This document shows positions 12,824 through 24,991 of a DNA stretch of 64,000 bases, piece after piece (within the stretch, counting starts at the first letter, position 1; the number at the start of each line of letters is the position of its first letter). The stretch spans positions 186,001 to 250,000 of the forward strand of contig NW_004457695.1 of assembly GCF_000203815.1 (NCBI RefSeq). The letters run 5' to 3'. The translations under genes were made by a program, and so were the position numbers. The notes under the pieces are model-generated. The model searched no databases. It saw only the letters and a program-made list of their open reading frames with translations, and had not been told where the DNA came from. The stretch is from Cavenderia fasciculata. Lineage: Eukaryota > Evosea > Eumycetozoa > Acytosteliales > Cavenderiaceae.

Positions 12824-13538
12824 AAGAGAGAAGGAGAGATTTACAACCACCAACACACATCTATCAATATATGAGTATTTTGGAACAACGATGAATCATA
12901 TTCAAAAAAAAAAAAAAGATAGAGATAGATACAATATTAGGGTGGGATATATATATATATATAAATATAATGAGTCCAAAGAAGTTTATATGGTTTGGAA
13001 AGAATATGAAAAATTGGAACTCCTCCTACTATTCTTTCTCTGATTTTTCATTTAATCTTCCAGTTTCAGTCTTGCCAATTCCATTCATTCTTCATATAGT
13101 AGTAGTTGTAGTGTATTTTTGTGGTTTACAGTGTGATACAAAAGGTTGTAATTAAAAACCTTATCATCCAGAATAAAAATTAATTATCTAATAAATATAT
13201 TTCTCATATACTGATAAACAATAATAGATCTACAAATTTAAAAAAGACTGGTAAATAAATAACCATTTCCAGAAATCGACTGAAACAAAAAAAAAAAAAA
13301 GAAATGTATACTTTTGGGGGTTTGCTCAAATTCATGATACAAAAAATTTAATTAATTATATAATAACACGCAAGCATACATACAGAGAGCAGAGATATCT
13401 TTGTATAAATCTATCTATCCTATCCTTATCCTAGACAATCACAATTTTAATAAAGGATTGTAACAACACACTACAACACGCTACAACACAATTATATTTT
13501 ATTTACCAAGAGATAGATATAGATATAGAAAGAAAGAG

Positions 13539-14052
13539 ATGAACAACAAGATTATCTGTATTTTAATATTTGCTCTATTAGCAATTGCATTCACATCGGC
13601 TGTATGTTGATAGATAGGATAGATTGATTAGTCTAATAACAGCAACACAACAAAAGATACTAATATCATCTGTTTATAATACTATATAACAATATATATA
13701 TATATAGCAAGGAAACTGGTGTTCAACAAACTGTAAAACACCATGTGTAGGAGATAGTGGAGTATGTTGCGGTGGTGATGTTGCAGATCAAGAGACTGGT
13801 GAAAAGTCAATGATATGCGAGACCTATTGTTTGCCAAAGGGATACACATGCTGTGGATGCAATTATCAAGGTGGTATTTGGACTTGTGGTGGATGTCCAC
13901 AAGGTAGCTCTTGTAAACTAATGAATTCAACTATACCTTCACCAACTATTCAAATGGGTGGTTACTATTGCGAAAGATCTTCCTTTGAAAAATTATTACC
14001 TTCTATTATCCTTTCAATCTCTTTGGTTTTATTGGCAATCATCTTACAATAA
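13539..14052 (+). CDS. Small Cys-rich secreted, probably GPI-anchored protein
   Basis: Not a family I recognise. Two exons, 13539-13601 and 13708-14052, give 135 residues. Exon 1 is a complete signal peptide (MNNKIICILIFALLAIAFTSA), and the splice falls exactly at its end. The mature part has about 17 Cys in ~75 residues, with pairs such as GVCCGG and YTCCGC, a GWxxGG-like pattern around IWTCGGCPQGSSC, and a Ser/Pro patch. The C-terminus is a short hydrophobic stretch (LLPSIILSISLVLLAIILQ) after RSS, with no polar tail. That is the layout of a GPI-anchor signal, though a single membrane span is the alternative. A knotted extracellular module at the cell surface is the likely product. The role is unknown. 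Confidence 0.8.
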
Positions 14053-14447
14053 GTTGAAATAGATAAATAATAATAATAAGATATATAATAACAATGGACA
14101 CTCACATAATAATAATATCAACAAAAATAATAACAGTCAATCTATTTATTTATACGCTTCCCAATAACAAACACAACCAACCAAACTCCAAACAAACAAA
14201 CAAACAAACAAACGCCCAAGTACTAACAAATAATAAGTAATAATAATAAGTAATTATTATTATTATTATTTACACACAATGCAATAGATTGAAAAGTTTA
14301 AAGACTAAGGTATTAATTATTTAAATAAATGGCCTTTTCTTTTTTTTTGAAAATGATCTCTTTGAGAATTGATTTGTTCGTGTTCATTGTTTCAACTAAA
14401 TTTATATATTTTATATTCTAATCGAAAGAGATAACAAACTATATAGA
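14053..14447. other. Intergenic region
   Basis: Holds the 3' flank of the Cys-rich protein gene (several AATAA-type sequences), a (CAAA)n run near 14190-14213, ATT-rich runs, and the promoter side of prefoldin subunit 2. No gene seen. Confidence 0.6.
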
Positions 14448-14987
14448 ATGTCTAGTAAAGCATCACAAACACCACTTACAAATGAACAAATAGTAGCTCA
14501 ATACAAAGAGATGAAGCAACAACAACAAGCTATCATCACAAAGTTGTCTGAAATCGAATCAGATGCAAGCGAATATAGGTGAATATTGGATTGATTGATC
14601 GAGATGATATGATCCATATAAAAAAACTAACTAGTTGTATCATCAAACATATCATTATAGTTTGGTTATTAGTGCGATTGAAAACCTTGAACCATCAAGA
14701 AAGTGTTTTAGAATGGTTGGAGGTGTTTTGGTAGAAAGAACTGTTGGAGAAGTATTGCCATCTGTAAAAGCAAATAGAGACGGAGTATATATCGAGATTA
14801 TCATTACACACACACACTATCACATCTATCTATATGTATCTAGTTTTAGTACTAATGTTTTAAATCAATCAATCAATTATAGATTAAAGATGTTGTAAAG
14901 AAGCTTGAAGAACAATTACAACAACAAACTAAAGAATTAACAAACTACGCTACCAAATATAATATTAAATTCCAACCTTCCTCTTAA
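14448..14987 (+). CDS. pfdn2: Prefoldin subunit 2
   Basis: Beta-type subunit of the hexameric cytosolic chaperone that passes unfolded actin and tubulin to CCT. Exons 14448-14578, 14661-14784 and 14883-14987 (119 aa, close to the usual 110 to 155). Two coiled-coil helices (the N-terminal one QIVAQYKEMKQQQQAIITKL, the C-terminal one KKLEEQLQQQTKELTNY) flank the beta-hairpin core. That core carries the family's hallmark CFRMVGGVLVERTVGEVLP, nearly the same as human PFDN2. The start is the first ATG of the exon, and all three exons are needed to complete the fold. Convergent with the helicase gene 118 bases downstream. Confidence 0.96.
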
Positions 14988-15105
14988 TCGAATAAATATC
15001 AACCATAATAATAATAATAATGAAAAGCAACAAACAGAAAAGAAAGAAGAAGAAAGAAGGTCTTCTTCTTTATACATGACGATAATACAAAGTGAATCAA
15101 TTTAT

Positions 15106-18100
15106 TCAGTCATCTTCATCAAGAAAACAATCAAATTTAGTTGGTGGAGATGATAATGGTGGATGAGAATGTTGATTCGTATGATGATGGTTCATTGGAT
15201 TGATACTGTTGGTGCTGTTGTTGGTAGTGTTTTGATTGGCGTTGACGTTGTTATTGTTGTTGGAAGTATTTAAAAGAGAGATTCCTAGCGATCTTAATAA
15301 TCCTCTTTGACAATTATTGGTGTGTAGACAAAAGATACAACCAATTTCATCCATGGCAGCACCCATCATTTCATCCTTGTCCTTTTGGTCACCACAGTTT
15401 GGACATTGTGGTTGATTGATTGCATTTTCAACAATCTCTTCAAATTTATCAAATATGTCACTACATGCTCCTGTTCCACCTTCATTACTATCAATCAAGT
15501 AGATTGATTCATCATCTTGTTGTTGGTTGTTCTTTTCATTTAATTTTAAACTTGCATTACTTCTTCCAAATGTATCTGTATCGGGATTAGAGTTGTGGTT
15601 GTGACTTTGGTTGTTATTAGAGATAAATTCTTCTACATCATTTTTTGAAAATAATAAAATGTTTGAAGAGGATACTAATATTTGATGAACAATGGTATGA
15701 AGAGAAGTCATGTTTGCACCCAATGTAACCAATTCTTCCTTGTTTTTTTCATATTCTTTACGTTCCATTGTCAAACTACATTGCATTTGAACAGTCACTG
15801 TTTCCAAAGTTTTATCATACAATCTTTTCAACATCATTCCACCACCACCACCATTGATCTTGTTATTATTATTATTATTATTGTTGTTATTATTATTAAA
15901 TGTGAATGAGAATTGAATACAAGGAGCATCATAGTGAATTTCATAAGGTTTTTCAAAAGTAATTCTGTCACTTTCAGATAGAGCCATTGATTTTTGATCA
16001 GATTGATTTGACTGGTGGTAGTGTGGATTTGGAGTATACAATTTCTTTTCATAACCATAAACAGATGTACTATAAGTTGCCAATCCAAATACCAGTTGTA
16101 ATGAAATGTTTTGGTTGATATTGGTAGCAATTGTTTTTGATTTTAGAATATTCTTGATTGTAATTCTATTTGATTTTAATGGCGAAACTATTGTTTTCTT
16201 GAATCCACCTCCACCGCTGCTATTATTATTATTGTTGTTGTATTGATTATTTCTACTGTTACCAAAATTTGAAGAAAAGTTATTTTCAAATTGATTTCTA
16301 AATGGTTTGACATAGGCAATTGATTTATCCAAATCTAAACTTGTAACTTCATATGTCATTGTTGAATCACCATTGTGTGAAACAAATATATTTCCAGGAA
16401 AGAGACGAGTTATAGCTTGTTGTTTGGAAACTTGTTCCAAATAACTATCCTTTTTAGAGTTTTCAATCATCACTCTCACATTTTCATTTGATACTCCACT
16501 TCCACCTCTGAACGAAAAATTTGAATGAGCACGTTCATTTGATTTCCAAACATTAACTTTTATATTTTCAATTGTCAATGTTGATTGATATATTTTCTTT
16601 TCATTTATCAATTCATTTAATACATTTTTTGCTAAAATCAAATAAATAAATAAAAAAATTAATATTGGTTTGTTAATTTGTTTTTTTTAATGGTATACCA
16701 TTAACACCAAAATATTGATCAAGATAATAATAAATATTATCATTTGAATGAATTGGAATTCCAATCTCTGATGCAGCACATCTAAAAATTAATTAGTATT
16801 AGTATTACTTGGTTTAATTTTTATATTTTTTTTACATACAAAATATGATGAGATAATAAAGTAGGGAAATCACCATTGAAAGATAAAGATTCAATATTAT
16901 TATCATTCAATAGAGATTTAAAGTTTTCAGAATAAAATTTATCGATTGGACTATAAGATAGTGGAACATAGATAACCATACCCATTTTTGAACGACCTAC
17001 TCTACCAATACGTTGTTTCCAACTCATTTTTGAACCTGGGTATCCAATAACCATACATGCATCCAATTGTGAAATATCTACACCAGCTTCCAAAGCATTG
17101 GTAGAAATAATGACTCTAGTCTGACCAGTTTGCAATTGATTGATCGTTTCTTGTTTAATGTTGGATGTAATCGATGAATAGTATGCTTTGACATATTTAG
17201 AGGATGCACTGTATTTACCATCCGATTGGATAGTCTGAATCAAAGAGTTTACACTCTTTATACTATTACAAAAAACAATACCCTTTATATTGTTTGCAAC
17301 CCATTGATGAATGACCATGGCAACAGTTGAATTTAAAGAATCTATTGGTTTCAATTTTAAAAATACTTTTCCATGTGATCCTGATCCATTTTTATCGATT
17401 ACTTTAATATTATCATCACTAAATTAGAAATAAATATTAATATAATTTTATCTGGATGATAATTTATGAATAATATTTACCCAATTAATTTAAAAGCCAT
17501 TTGTTTTGGATTACCAATTGTAGCAGATGCCAACATAAATTGAAGTGTTGGTTTGATTTGTTGATCCATATTTAAAATATTGTGATAATTTTGTAATCTT
17601 CTAATTAAATTGACAAAATGACATCCCATTACACCAGTATATGTATGTGCTTCATCGAGTACTATAAATTTCAACTTTGATACCCAATTTCTCCATCCTG
17701 ACCATTGTCCACTACCTCCTCTAAATAACTAAAATTAAAGTAAATATATAGAATGTATATATATAGTATCTCTCTCGCTCTCTACTCTCTCTATCTTACT
17801 TGATAATGTAACCAATCAGGATTTGTTAAAATAATATCAGGAAGAGATGATGGTTTATCAAATAATCTTTGAACTGTTTCTTTTGGAGTATCACCATTGA
17901 TGGATTGAATTGATAGTCTAAAAGATGGATCAATATTTTGATTGAGACTAGTAATAGATTGTAGTTGATTGATTGCCAATGCATTGAGGGGAAAGAGAAA
18001 GAGGGCAGTATTTGCTTTTTGACCTTTAATCTTTCTAGAGATGATTTGTTCGAAAATGGGTAATGTCAAACATAATGACTTTCCACTAGATGTTGGTGTA

Positions 18101-18606
18101 GTCACAATGATATGGTTTCCTTGACTGATTGCAGCTCTTGATTCCAATTGATGACTGTACAATGTTTTATATTTCATCTTTGAGAGTGCATCAAAGAGTG
18201 GTTGTGGTAGATCTGGTGGCAAAGGGAAATACTCTGCTTGGTATCCTTCTTGACTATAGATATCCGATACATTCTCTTGTAATGCCATTGTAATGGCTCT
18301 GAATGGTTTGTTTGTACCAACATTACTTTCAATATCTTGCATTGTAATCTCCTTTTTAACATTTTGGTTTCTTGCTTTTGGTTTGATGATTCCTTTGGCT
18401 TCTTGTACAAATTTTTCAAATTGATCATTAAATAATTTTCCTTTTACTCCTCCTCCTCCTCCTCCTTGTTGACTATTACTATTGCTTTGTTGACTATTAT
18501 TAAAACTTGAATTATTATTATTATTATTTTTAGGATGATCTTGACTTGAAATAAAAGGTATATCATTTATACTTTTATAAATTTTTGTTGGTGAAATATT
18601 ATTAGA

Positions 18607-18637
<31 letters not shown>

Positions 18638-19512
18638 GTATTTTGTTGATTCTTATTTACATTATTATTGTTATTATTAACTTGAATATTAGTGATATTG
18701 TTTTTATAATTATTATTATTGAAATTATTTACAGAATTATTATTATTATTATTATTATTATTGTGGTAATTATTAGTCGTATTATTATTATGTGAATTAT
18801 TATTATTATTTGTATTTTGTAAAGGAAAGTCATCATCAGCAAAATCAAATTCAAAATCATCGTCTATTGGAGGAGGAGGGGGAGGAGAATGAACAGTTGT
18901 AGTTGTAGTTGATGATTTTGGTTTGATGATGACAGGATTACTAAAATTTGAAGATTTTGGGTTGATCATTGGATTATTAAAAGTAGTACTATCATTGTCA
19001 AGTTTCTTCTTTTTCCAATCTGGTTCATTTGTATTGGTACTCTTTTTAGTGATTGTCAATGTTGCTGTTGTTGGTAGAGATGGGGTACGAGTAGGAGCAG
19101 GAACAGGAACAGGAACAGGAACAGGTTGTTGAGTTTTGGTTGAAGTATTCACAAATGACAATGGTTTAGTTGTTGTAGAATTATTATTATTAGTTGGAGT
19201 ATTTGATTTGTAGTTGTTTTGCTTGTATGGTGACGTTCCAGAAGTATTATTATTATGATTATGATTATTATGGTTGTTGCTACTACCACCAAATGTACCA
19301 AACATATTCATTACTTGTTGTCTCATATTTGTATCTAATCCATTGATCAATTCTTGATTACTCATTAATCTCTTGTTTTGGTTTGGATTGATTGGTGGTG
19401 GTGGTTGGTGTTGTTGATTTAAAGTTGTTGCTTTAGGTGGAGGTGGAGGTTTATTGTTGTTCATATTACTACCACCTCCACTCGCATTTTGTTTGCTCCA
19501 CATACTCATCAA
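15106..19512 (-). CDS. YprA/Hrq1-family superfamily 2 DNA helicase
   Basis: ATP-dependent 3'-5' DNA helicase of the group that includes bacterial MrfA/YprA and eukaryotic Hrq1 (RecQ4-like), linked in other organisms to crosslink repair; a nuclear role is inferred. Exons 17800-19512, 17481-17728, 16840-17418, 16699-16781 and 15106-16631 (4149 nt, 1382 aa). About 400 N-terminal residues are low-complexity Asn/Pro/Ser. Then come Walker A (TTPTSSGKS), DEAH box (FIVLDEAHTY), motif III (LASATIGNP), the second RecA domain (GIVFCNSIKSV, ISTNALEAGVDI) and motif VI (WKQRIGRVGR). The region starting FRGGSG, then ...ITRLFPGNIFVSHNG, matches the family's post-helicase domain. The C-terminal part has GGTGACSDIFDKF and the Cys cluster CPNC...CIFC of the DUF1998/MZB domain, likely a metal site. 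Convergent with pfdn2, divergent from the sirtuin gene. Confidence 0.9.
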
Positions 19513-19880
19513 TCTAATCTAATCTAATCTAATCTACCCGAAAGATATGATCGATTGTATGTAGGTAGCCAGGGATTAGGGAATATCGATCGATATAGAG
19601 AGATAATAGATTATACTATAGATTGACACGTAAAATAATAATCATTGAATCTCTGTCGAGAGAAAGTCATTTCATGAGCTCAAGAAATTGTTTCGTGGAA
19701 ATTTTAAGTAAAAATTATATCTATATATTTTAGATAATTATAAACCTTCATTAATGATCGATGAAGTGAAGAGAAGAGAGAGAGTGAGTTCAACTAACTT
19801 ACTTACTTTATTCAAATAGAAATACAATACAACAAAGAAAGATAAAAAGAAATAATATTATTATTATTTATTTCGCAGCG
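19513..19880. other. Divergent promoter region, helicase / ankyrin-sirtuin
   Basis: 368 bases separate the two start codons, so both promoters must lie here. It holds five ATCTA-type pentamers directly next to the helicase start (about 19511-19536), a 14-bp palindrome at 19583-19596, and A/T-rich tracts before the sirtuin start. No gene seen. Confidence 0.7.
19583..19596. promoter_or_regulatory. 14-bp palindrome in a divergent promoter
   Basis: ATATCGATCGATAT is a perfect palindrome, 71 bases from the helicase start codon and 285 from the sirtuin start codon. A symmetric site between divergent genes could serve both. This is inference only. Confidence 0.4.
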
Positions 19881-22364
19881 ATGGATAATTTAGCAAAGCA
19901 TCAAGGACTTGTCGCAGCAGCTGCATCGGTCATCTTGACAACTTCAATCATACTTTATAAATATTTAAAGACAAATAAAAGTAATAATAATAGTAACAAT
20001 AATAATAATAATAATAATCAACAACAACAACAAGGAGAAGAAGAAGAAGGAGTAACAAAGTTCCCAGAAGATTGGAATGATTTATTGAAAGCATGTTATT
20101 TAGAGTCATATGGTGATACAATCACTTCACTTGCAAATGATTTAAAGAATTTAAAAGATTATTTGGAGTCTTTTCAATCATCTTCTTCATCATCCTCTTC
20201 ATCTTTAGCATCATTTGAATCAAATATAATTTATAAAGATAATAACAAATGGAATGCATTTCATGTCATTACATCAAAGGGAAACCAACCAATACTTGAA
20301 CTATTACTCGAACATGTAATAACTTGTTCAAATACAATTAAAAATGAAATAGAATTATTATTATTAGTTCAAAATAATAATAGTAATAGTAATAATAATA
20401 ATAATAATTTACAACAAAAAAAGTTAATTAAATTAGAACAATTACTTGATAAATTAAAAGAATTATTAAATGGTGTAAATGATAAAGGGTATACACCACT
20501 TCATATTGCATCGTGTAATGGATATGAAGATATTGTTAAACTGTTGATTGATAATGGTAGTTCAATTGACTCGATATCTGATACGATGGAGACACCTCTC
20601 TATCTTGCATGTGCCAATCAATTCGAATCGATTGTCAGAGCCTTGTTATTGGTGTTTGACAACAATGAAAAGAGAAAAGAGTATATCAACCAATTCACTA
20701 CACATGGTTCAACTGCCCTCCACGTTGCCGTTCTCAGAAGAAATGAATCAATTGTCCAACTATTACTTGCCAACGGTGCAGATGTACATGCCATTAAAAA
20801 GGATGGTAGTACTCCACTTCATGTAGCTGCTACAATCGATTATCATGAAATCATTCCAATCCTTTTAGAATTTGGGTCAAGTTTAACTTCTGTCAATAGA
20901 TTTGGTAGTACTCCTATTCATGAAGCTTGTATAAAGTATGTAAAAAACAAAATTAAATAATAATAATATATTTATATTTTATTTGTTTGATTTAGAGGAA
21001 ACTATAAAAGTTTAAAAGTATTATTATTAAATCAACCAGAATTGGTTAATTTCAAGGATAAAGATTCATCAACTCCATTACATTTGGCATGTAATATTGT
21101 TAACAAGGAGGTGTCAAATTATAGACAAGTGATCAAAGTATTGATAGAGTATGGTGTTGATTTGGATGCAGTAGATGATGGTAATGCTACTGCTCTTCAC
21201 GTGTTGGCGTGTACAGGTGAACAAGGAAATGAATTGGTTCAATATCTTTTGGATAGTGGTGCTAATCCAACCATTGAAAATGCAACCGGTTGGACACCTC
21301 TACACCATGCTCACAACCAAAACAATCAACCTCTATTTGATATGTTATTGTTACACTGCAAGAATTTCTATCCAGATTCTTTAATTAATTTCGATAAACA
21401 TAAACCAAGACAATTTAAAGATAAATCATCAAAAGACAATAATAATAATAATAACAGCAAAACAGAAAAGATATTTTTGGAAAGTGGAGAAGAAAGATTA
21501 AAGAGAATTGGGAATGAAATAAGACAAGGTAAAATCAAGAATATTGTTTTATTGACTGGAGCTGGTATTAGTACCAATGCGGGTATTCCAGCTTATAGAA
21601 CAGAAGATGGTATCTATAATCGAAACAAACAATTTTCATTCTCAATGCAAAGTATTCAAGAGCAACCAACCGTGTTTTTCGAATCGATTAAAAACTACTT
21701 TTATCCAGTCGTCACTGGTCAAATACCACCAACCAAGACACACGAATTTATATTTGACCTCTATGAAAAGAATGTACTCTTGCGCAACTTTACTCAAAAT
21801 GTAGATGGTCTTGATGAAATGGTTGGTTTACCAGACGACAAAATTGTACATGCTCATGGGTCACTCAGATCTTGGCGTTGTAGTAACTGTCAACAAGCAG
21901 TCCCACAAGAATTGGTCAATGAACAAGTTTGGAATATTATTGCCAATGGTGGTATACCATATTGTCAAAAGAGTCAATGTCAGCAATCCTCTGAACCACA
22001 GAGTATCCTAAGACCAGATGTTATATTCTTTGGTGAATCTCTTCCAGTTCGTTATCACCAACAATCGATCAAGGATTTGAGAAAGTGTGACTTGTTGATT
22101 ATCATTGGTACTTCACTCTCTGTCTATCCTTTTGCATCACTTGTCAACGACGTACAAAGTCATGTACCAAGAATTCTTATCAACAAAGATGCTGTTGGAC
22201 CATTTAGAGGTGTATCTGATTTTGATAGATCGAATCAATCGTCTTCTTTACCAACAACAACAACAACAACAGATTTGGTGATTGAAAGTAGAGGTAACAG
22301 AGACTTGGTAATTCTTGGGAATTGTGATCAAGCAGTTTCACATATTCAAACTATTTTTAATTAA
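19881..22364 (+). CDS. Membrane-anchored ankyrin-repeat sirtuin (Sir2-type NAD-dependent deacylase)
   Basis: Exons 19881-20935 and 20996-22364 give 807 aa. Residues 10-30 are a hydrophobic segment (LVAAAASVILTTSIILYKYL), a likely N-terminal membrane anchor. Asn/Gln/Glu-rich filler follows, then about eight ankyrin repeats (~195-480; for example KGYTPLHIASCNGYEDIVKL and GSTALHVAVLRRNESIVQLL). The sirtuin domain (~525-805) has GAGIST (540-545), TQNVDG (618-623), the catalytic His in HAHG (639), a Cys4 zinc site (647, 650, 675, 680), FGE (697) and GTSLSV (723-728). It should remove acyl groups from Lys using NAD. One oddity: the usual GIPDFR is GIPAYR (548-553), with the Asp lost and Phe changed to Tyr. 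Dictyostelids are known to have ankyrin-bearing sirtuins; the membrane anchor is my inference. Confidence 0.92.
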
Positions 22365-22966
22365 TGGAAAATAAATAAATAAATAAATATCAAGCTCTGG
22401 AAAGTTGATTTTAAAAAAACATTCGACCAATCAATTAAAATCAATATTAATTAGTATCTAATTTAATATTCCAGTATTAGTAGTAGTAACATCAAACTTG
22501 GATAATTCTAAATTAATTAAAAAAAAATATCTCCTCAAAAACAAAAAAACATTGGAAAATAAATTAAATATTAAATACTCCGATTGGACAATGAAAATAT
22601 TTTTTTACTTTACTTCGCCAACGCCTCAGCAGTTCAAAGATATAATTATATGGTCGAGCTTTCCTACTTGTTGAAATCGAACCAAAGGACACTCTAATGA
22701 ACATGTTGAGGAGAACAACAACAAGTGATTGGTATCTATCACAACCTCGCGCGAGGAGATAGACAACAATGAAAACGGATAATGATTACCGTCGTTCGTT
22801 TGTTTGCTTGTTGTTTAATAGGTAGGAGTTGGCTGGCTTACTTGTCATTGATGTTGAAAATGGAAGAAACCAATTTGCTTAAATAGAAGAAAGAAACAAC
22901 AACAACAACAACAACATTACTTTAAACATCTATCTCATTTCAATATATATAACAAACAAAGAAACA
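22365..22966. other. Intergenic region upstream of first tandem P450
   Basis: The first ~200 bases are A/T-rich 3' flank of the sirtuin gene with AATAAA-type sequences. From about 22600 to 22860 base composition is clearly less A/T-rich, and a 12-bp all-strong palindrome sits at 22745-22756. An (ACA)n run at 22898-22915 precedes the P450 start. I found no coding or tRNA signal. Confidence 0.6.
22745..22756. promoter_or_regulatory. GC-rich 12-bp palindrome upstream of P450
   Basis: CCTCGCGCGAGG is a perfect palindrome about 210 bases upstream of the P450 start codon. Flanking CTATC and GATAG extend it into an imperfect hairpin. Two adjacent CGCG-type steps are very unusual in this genome. Could be a transcription-factor site for the P450 gene; not shown. 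Confidence 0.4.
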
Positions 22967-24804
22967 ATGACAATTACACTTGTAAATGTAATTTTATATA
23001 TCATTTTATTCTATTGTATCTATTCATTTGTAAGTAATCAATGTCAGCAGTCTGTTATAATCTATATGTGTTAGAATCAAGTTTTCTAATATTATATCTT
23101 ATCTATCTATCTTTCTATGTAGGCCAAAAAGAATAAAGCATTCTCAACCAATGATCCACCTGGACCAAAGATTGAATTACCAATCATTGGTAGTTTACAT
23201 TTATTGAGTAGTAAACCTCATTTAGGATTTACTAAACTTGCACAAAAGGTAAACCATTAATATAAAATATATAATATACTATAATATGATATCATATTTA
23301 ATTGTTGTTATTAATACATTTAATTGATTATGTAGTTTGGTGGAATTTATAAATTATGGGTAGGTGATCATTATACGATTGTAGTTAGTGATCCACATTA
23401 TATTAGAGAGATATGGTTAAAGAACAATGATAATTTCATTAATCGACCCAAATCACCAACCTTTACTGTACTCTCTGGTAACTTTACCAATCTAGTATGT
23501 GCTAGTGAAAAGATATGGCGTCATAGAAGAGATTTGGTAGCTGGTGCATTCACAAAGACAAAACTTAAAACTACTCAAACTATTGTTGCAAAACAATGTC
23601 AAAGAATTATGAAACAAATGATGTTATCTGCTGAAAAGAAAACTCTTGTATGTTAAATATAGATAGATAGATATAATATAATATAATATAATATAAATAT
23701 GTCTAGACAATTTTATTAAACTTTTATCATTTATTTATATAGTTTAATCCAAAGATGAATTTTAAGAAATATTCAATGAATATAATTTCGAGTATGGTAT
23801 TTTCAAGAGAGATTGCCTATGATGATGGAGAAGTATTGTTTGGAAAGGATTTTGGAAATATATTAAAACAAATTGAATATGTATTTGGTTTGGGAAAGGC
23901 TGGTAATCCAGGCGATGCAATCTCTTTGTTACAACCATTCTTTTATTATCAAATGAAGGTGATGGGTACTGAATTGGATAAATTATTAGAATTTATGAAA
24001 GAGATTTATGATGATCATATCTTAAATCTTGATCCTGAAAAGTATGTAATATATAATCATAAAAAGAAAAAGATAATATATTAATATTTTTTTATTTATT
24101 GTTTTAGCCCAAAAGATTTATTTGATCATATTATAATAGATGCAGATGGAAAAGATTTGAATGGTATACTTAGAGTAGGAGTTGATTTATTGTTGGGTGG
24201 TACTGATACAAGTTCCAATACGATTGAATGGTTTACATTGATGATGGCCAATTATCCAGAGGTGCAAGACAAGGCCTATCAAGAGTTACAGTATAGAATT
24301 GGACAACGTGGAGGAGAGACTATAGAAGACCAAGAGAATTGTGGCAATCGTATATTGGTATCTGATAGATTAGAGACACCCTATGTCAATGCAATCATCA
24401 AGGAGATTATGAGACTGCATCCTATTGGACCATTGGGTATTCCTCGTATGGCCAAAGAAGATATTATGATTGGTGAATACTTTATACCCGCCGGTACACA
24501 CATGATCCAAAACATACATGGTCTTCATCACGACCCGTCTCACTATGACCAACCAGAATCATTCATTCCAGAGAGATTTGTCCATGATAATCATACTAGT
24601 CACTATCTACCATTCTCTATTGGTGCTCGTAACTGTCTTGGTATGCAAGTTGCCGAGATGGAAATCTACACCATCTGTGCCAACATTCTCATCAACTTTA
24701 AGATCAAGTCTGTCGATGGCAAACAAATTGATGATACCGAATTGTTTGGTTTGGCTGTTCATCCAATCGATTATAATATTCTTTTAGAAAAGAGATCAAT
24801 ATAG
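22967..24804 (+). CDS. Cytochrome P450 (tandem copy 1)
   Basis: Heme monooxygenase, ER membrane anchored; substrate unknown. Exons 22967-23029, 23123-23248, 23336-23647, 23743-24041 and 24108-24804 (498 aa, all phases close). Exon 1 is only the membrane anchor (MTITLVNVILYIILFYCIYS), exon 2 the Pro-rich hinge (NDPPGPKIELPIIGSLHLL). Later exons carry WxxxR of the C-helix (WRHRR), the I-helix GGTDTSS, the K-helix ExxR (EIMR), the PERF motif (FIPERF) and the heme loop FSIGARNCLG with the Cys ligand. The intron positions and most of the protein match the next P450 at 26216-28085, so the two are a tandem duplication. The I-helix has GGTDTS where the partner has AGTDTS. Complete and likely functional. 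Confidence 0.96.
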
Positions 24805-24991
24805 GTCAATCACATCTAAAATCTAATTAGAAATTGTACTTTTAATAATAATAAATAATGTAAATGTAAATGTAAATGTATTTGTAAAATTAAATGATAG
24901 TTAACATACACACATTGGTTGATATTTCAACAAAGCTCGAGAGAGAGAGAGAACATCCAATAAAATTGATATTGTGATTAAGAACAACCTA

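Larger units (their letters stand above)
11386..13538. other. Gene-free stretch between divergent genes
   Basis: This is the space between the start of the spore-coat-like gene (minus) and the small Cys-rich protein gene (plus), so it holds both promoters. It contains a (GAGT)n run at 11761-11792, GTT-rich runs near 11955-12015, an 83-base (GA)n run and many A/T runs. Short open frames here (for example 11787-12053, 12628-12894 and 12970-13155) are driven by simple repeats or lack splice and coding signals. I do not call them genes. Confidence 0.65.

Noticed and set aside
12628-12894. Open frame with a long Arg-Glu run
   Set aside because: Produced by the AG microsatellite; the flanks have no coding character.
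12970-13155. 61-codon plus-strand frame
   Set aside because: Some hydrophobic stretch but no homologue that I recognise, no splice context, and it lies in A/T-rich repeat DNA. Too weak to call.
22640-22700. tRNA-like B box on the minus strand (GGTTCGATTTC)
   Set aside because: No A box at the right distance and no acceptor-stem pairing, so not a tRNA. A similar lone B box near 7731 was rejected for the same reason.
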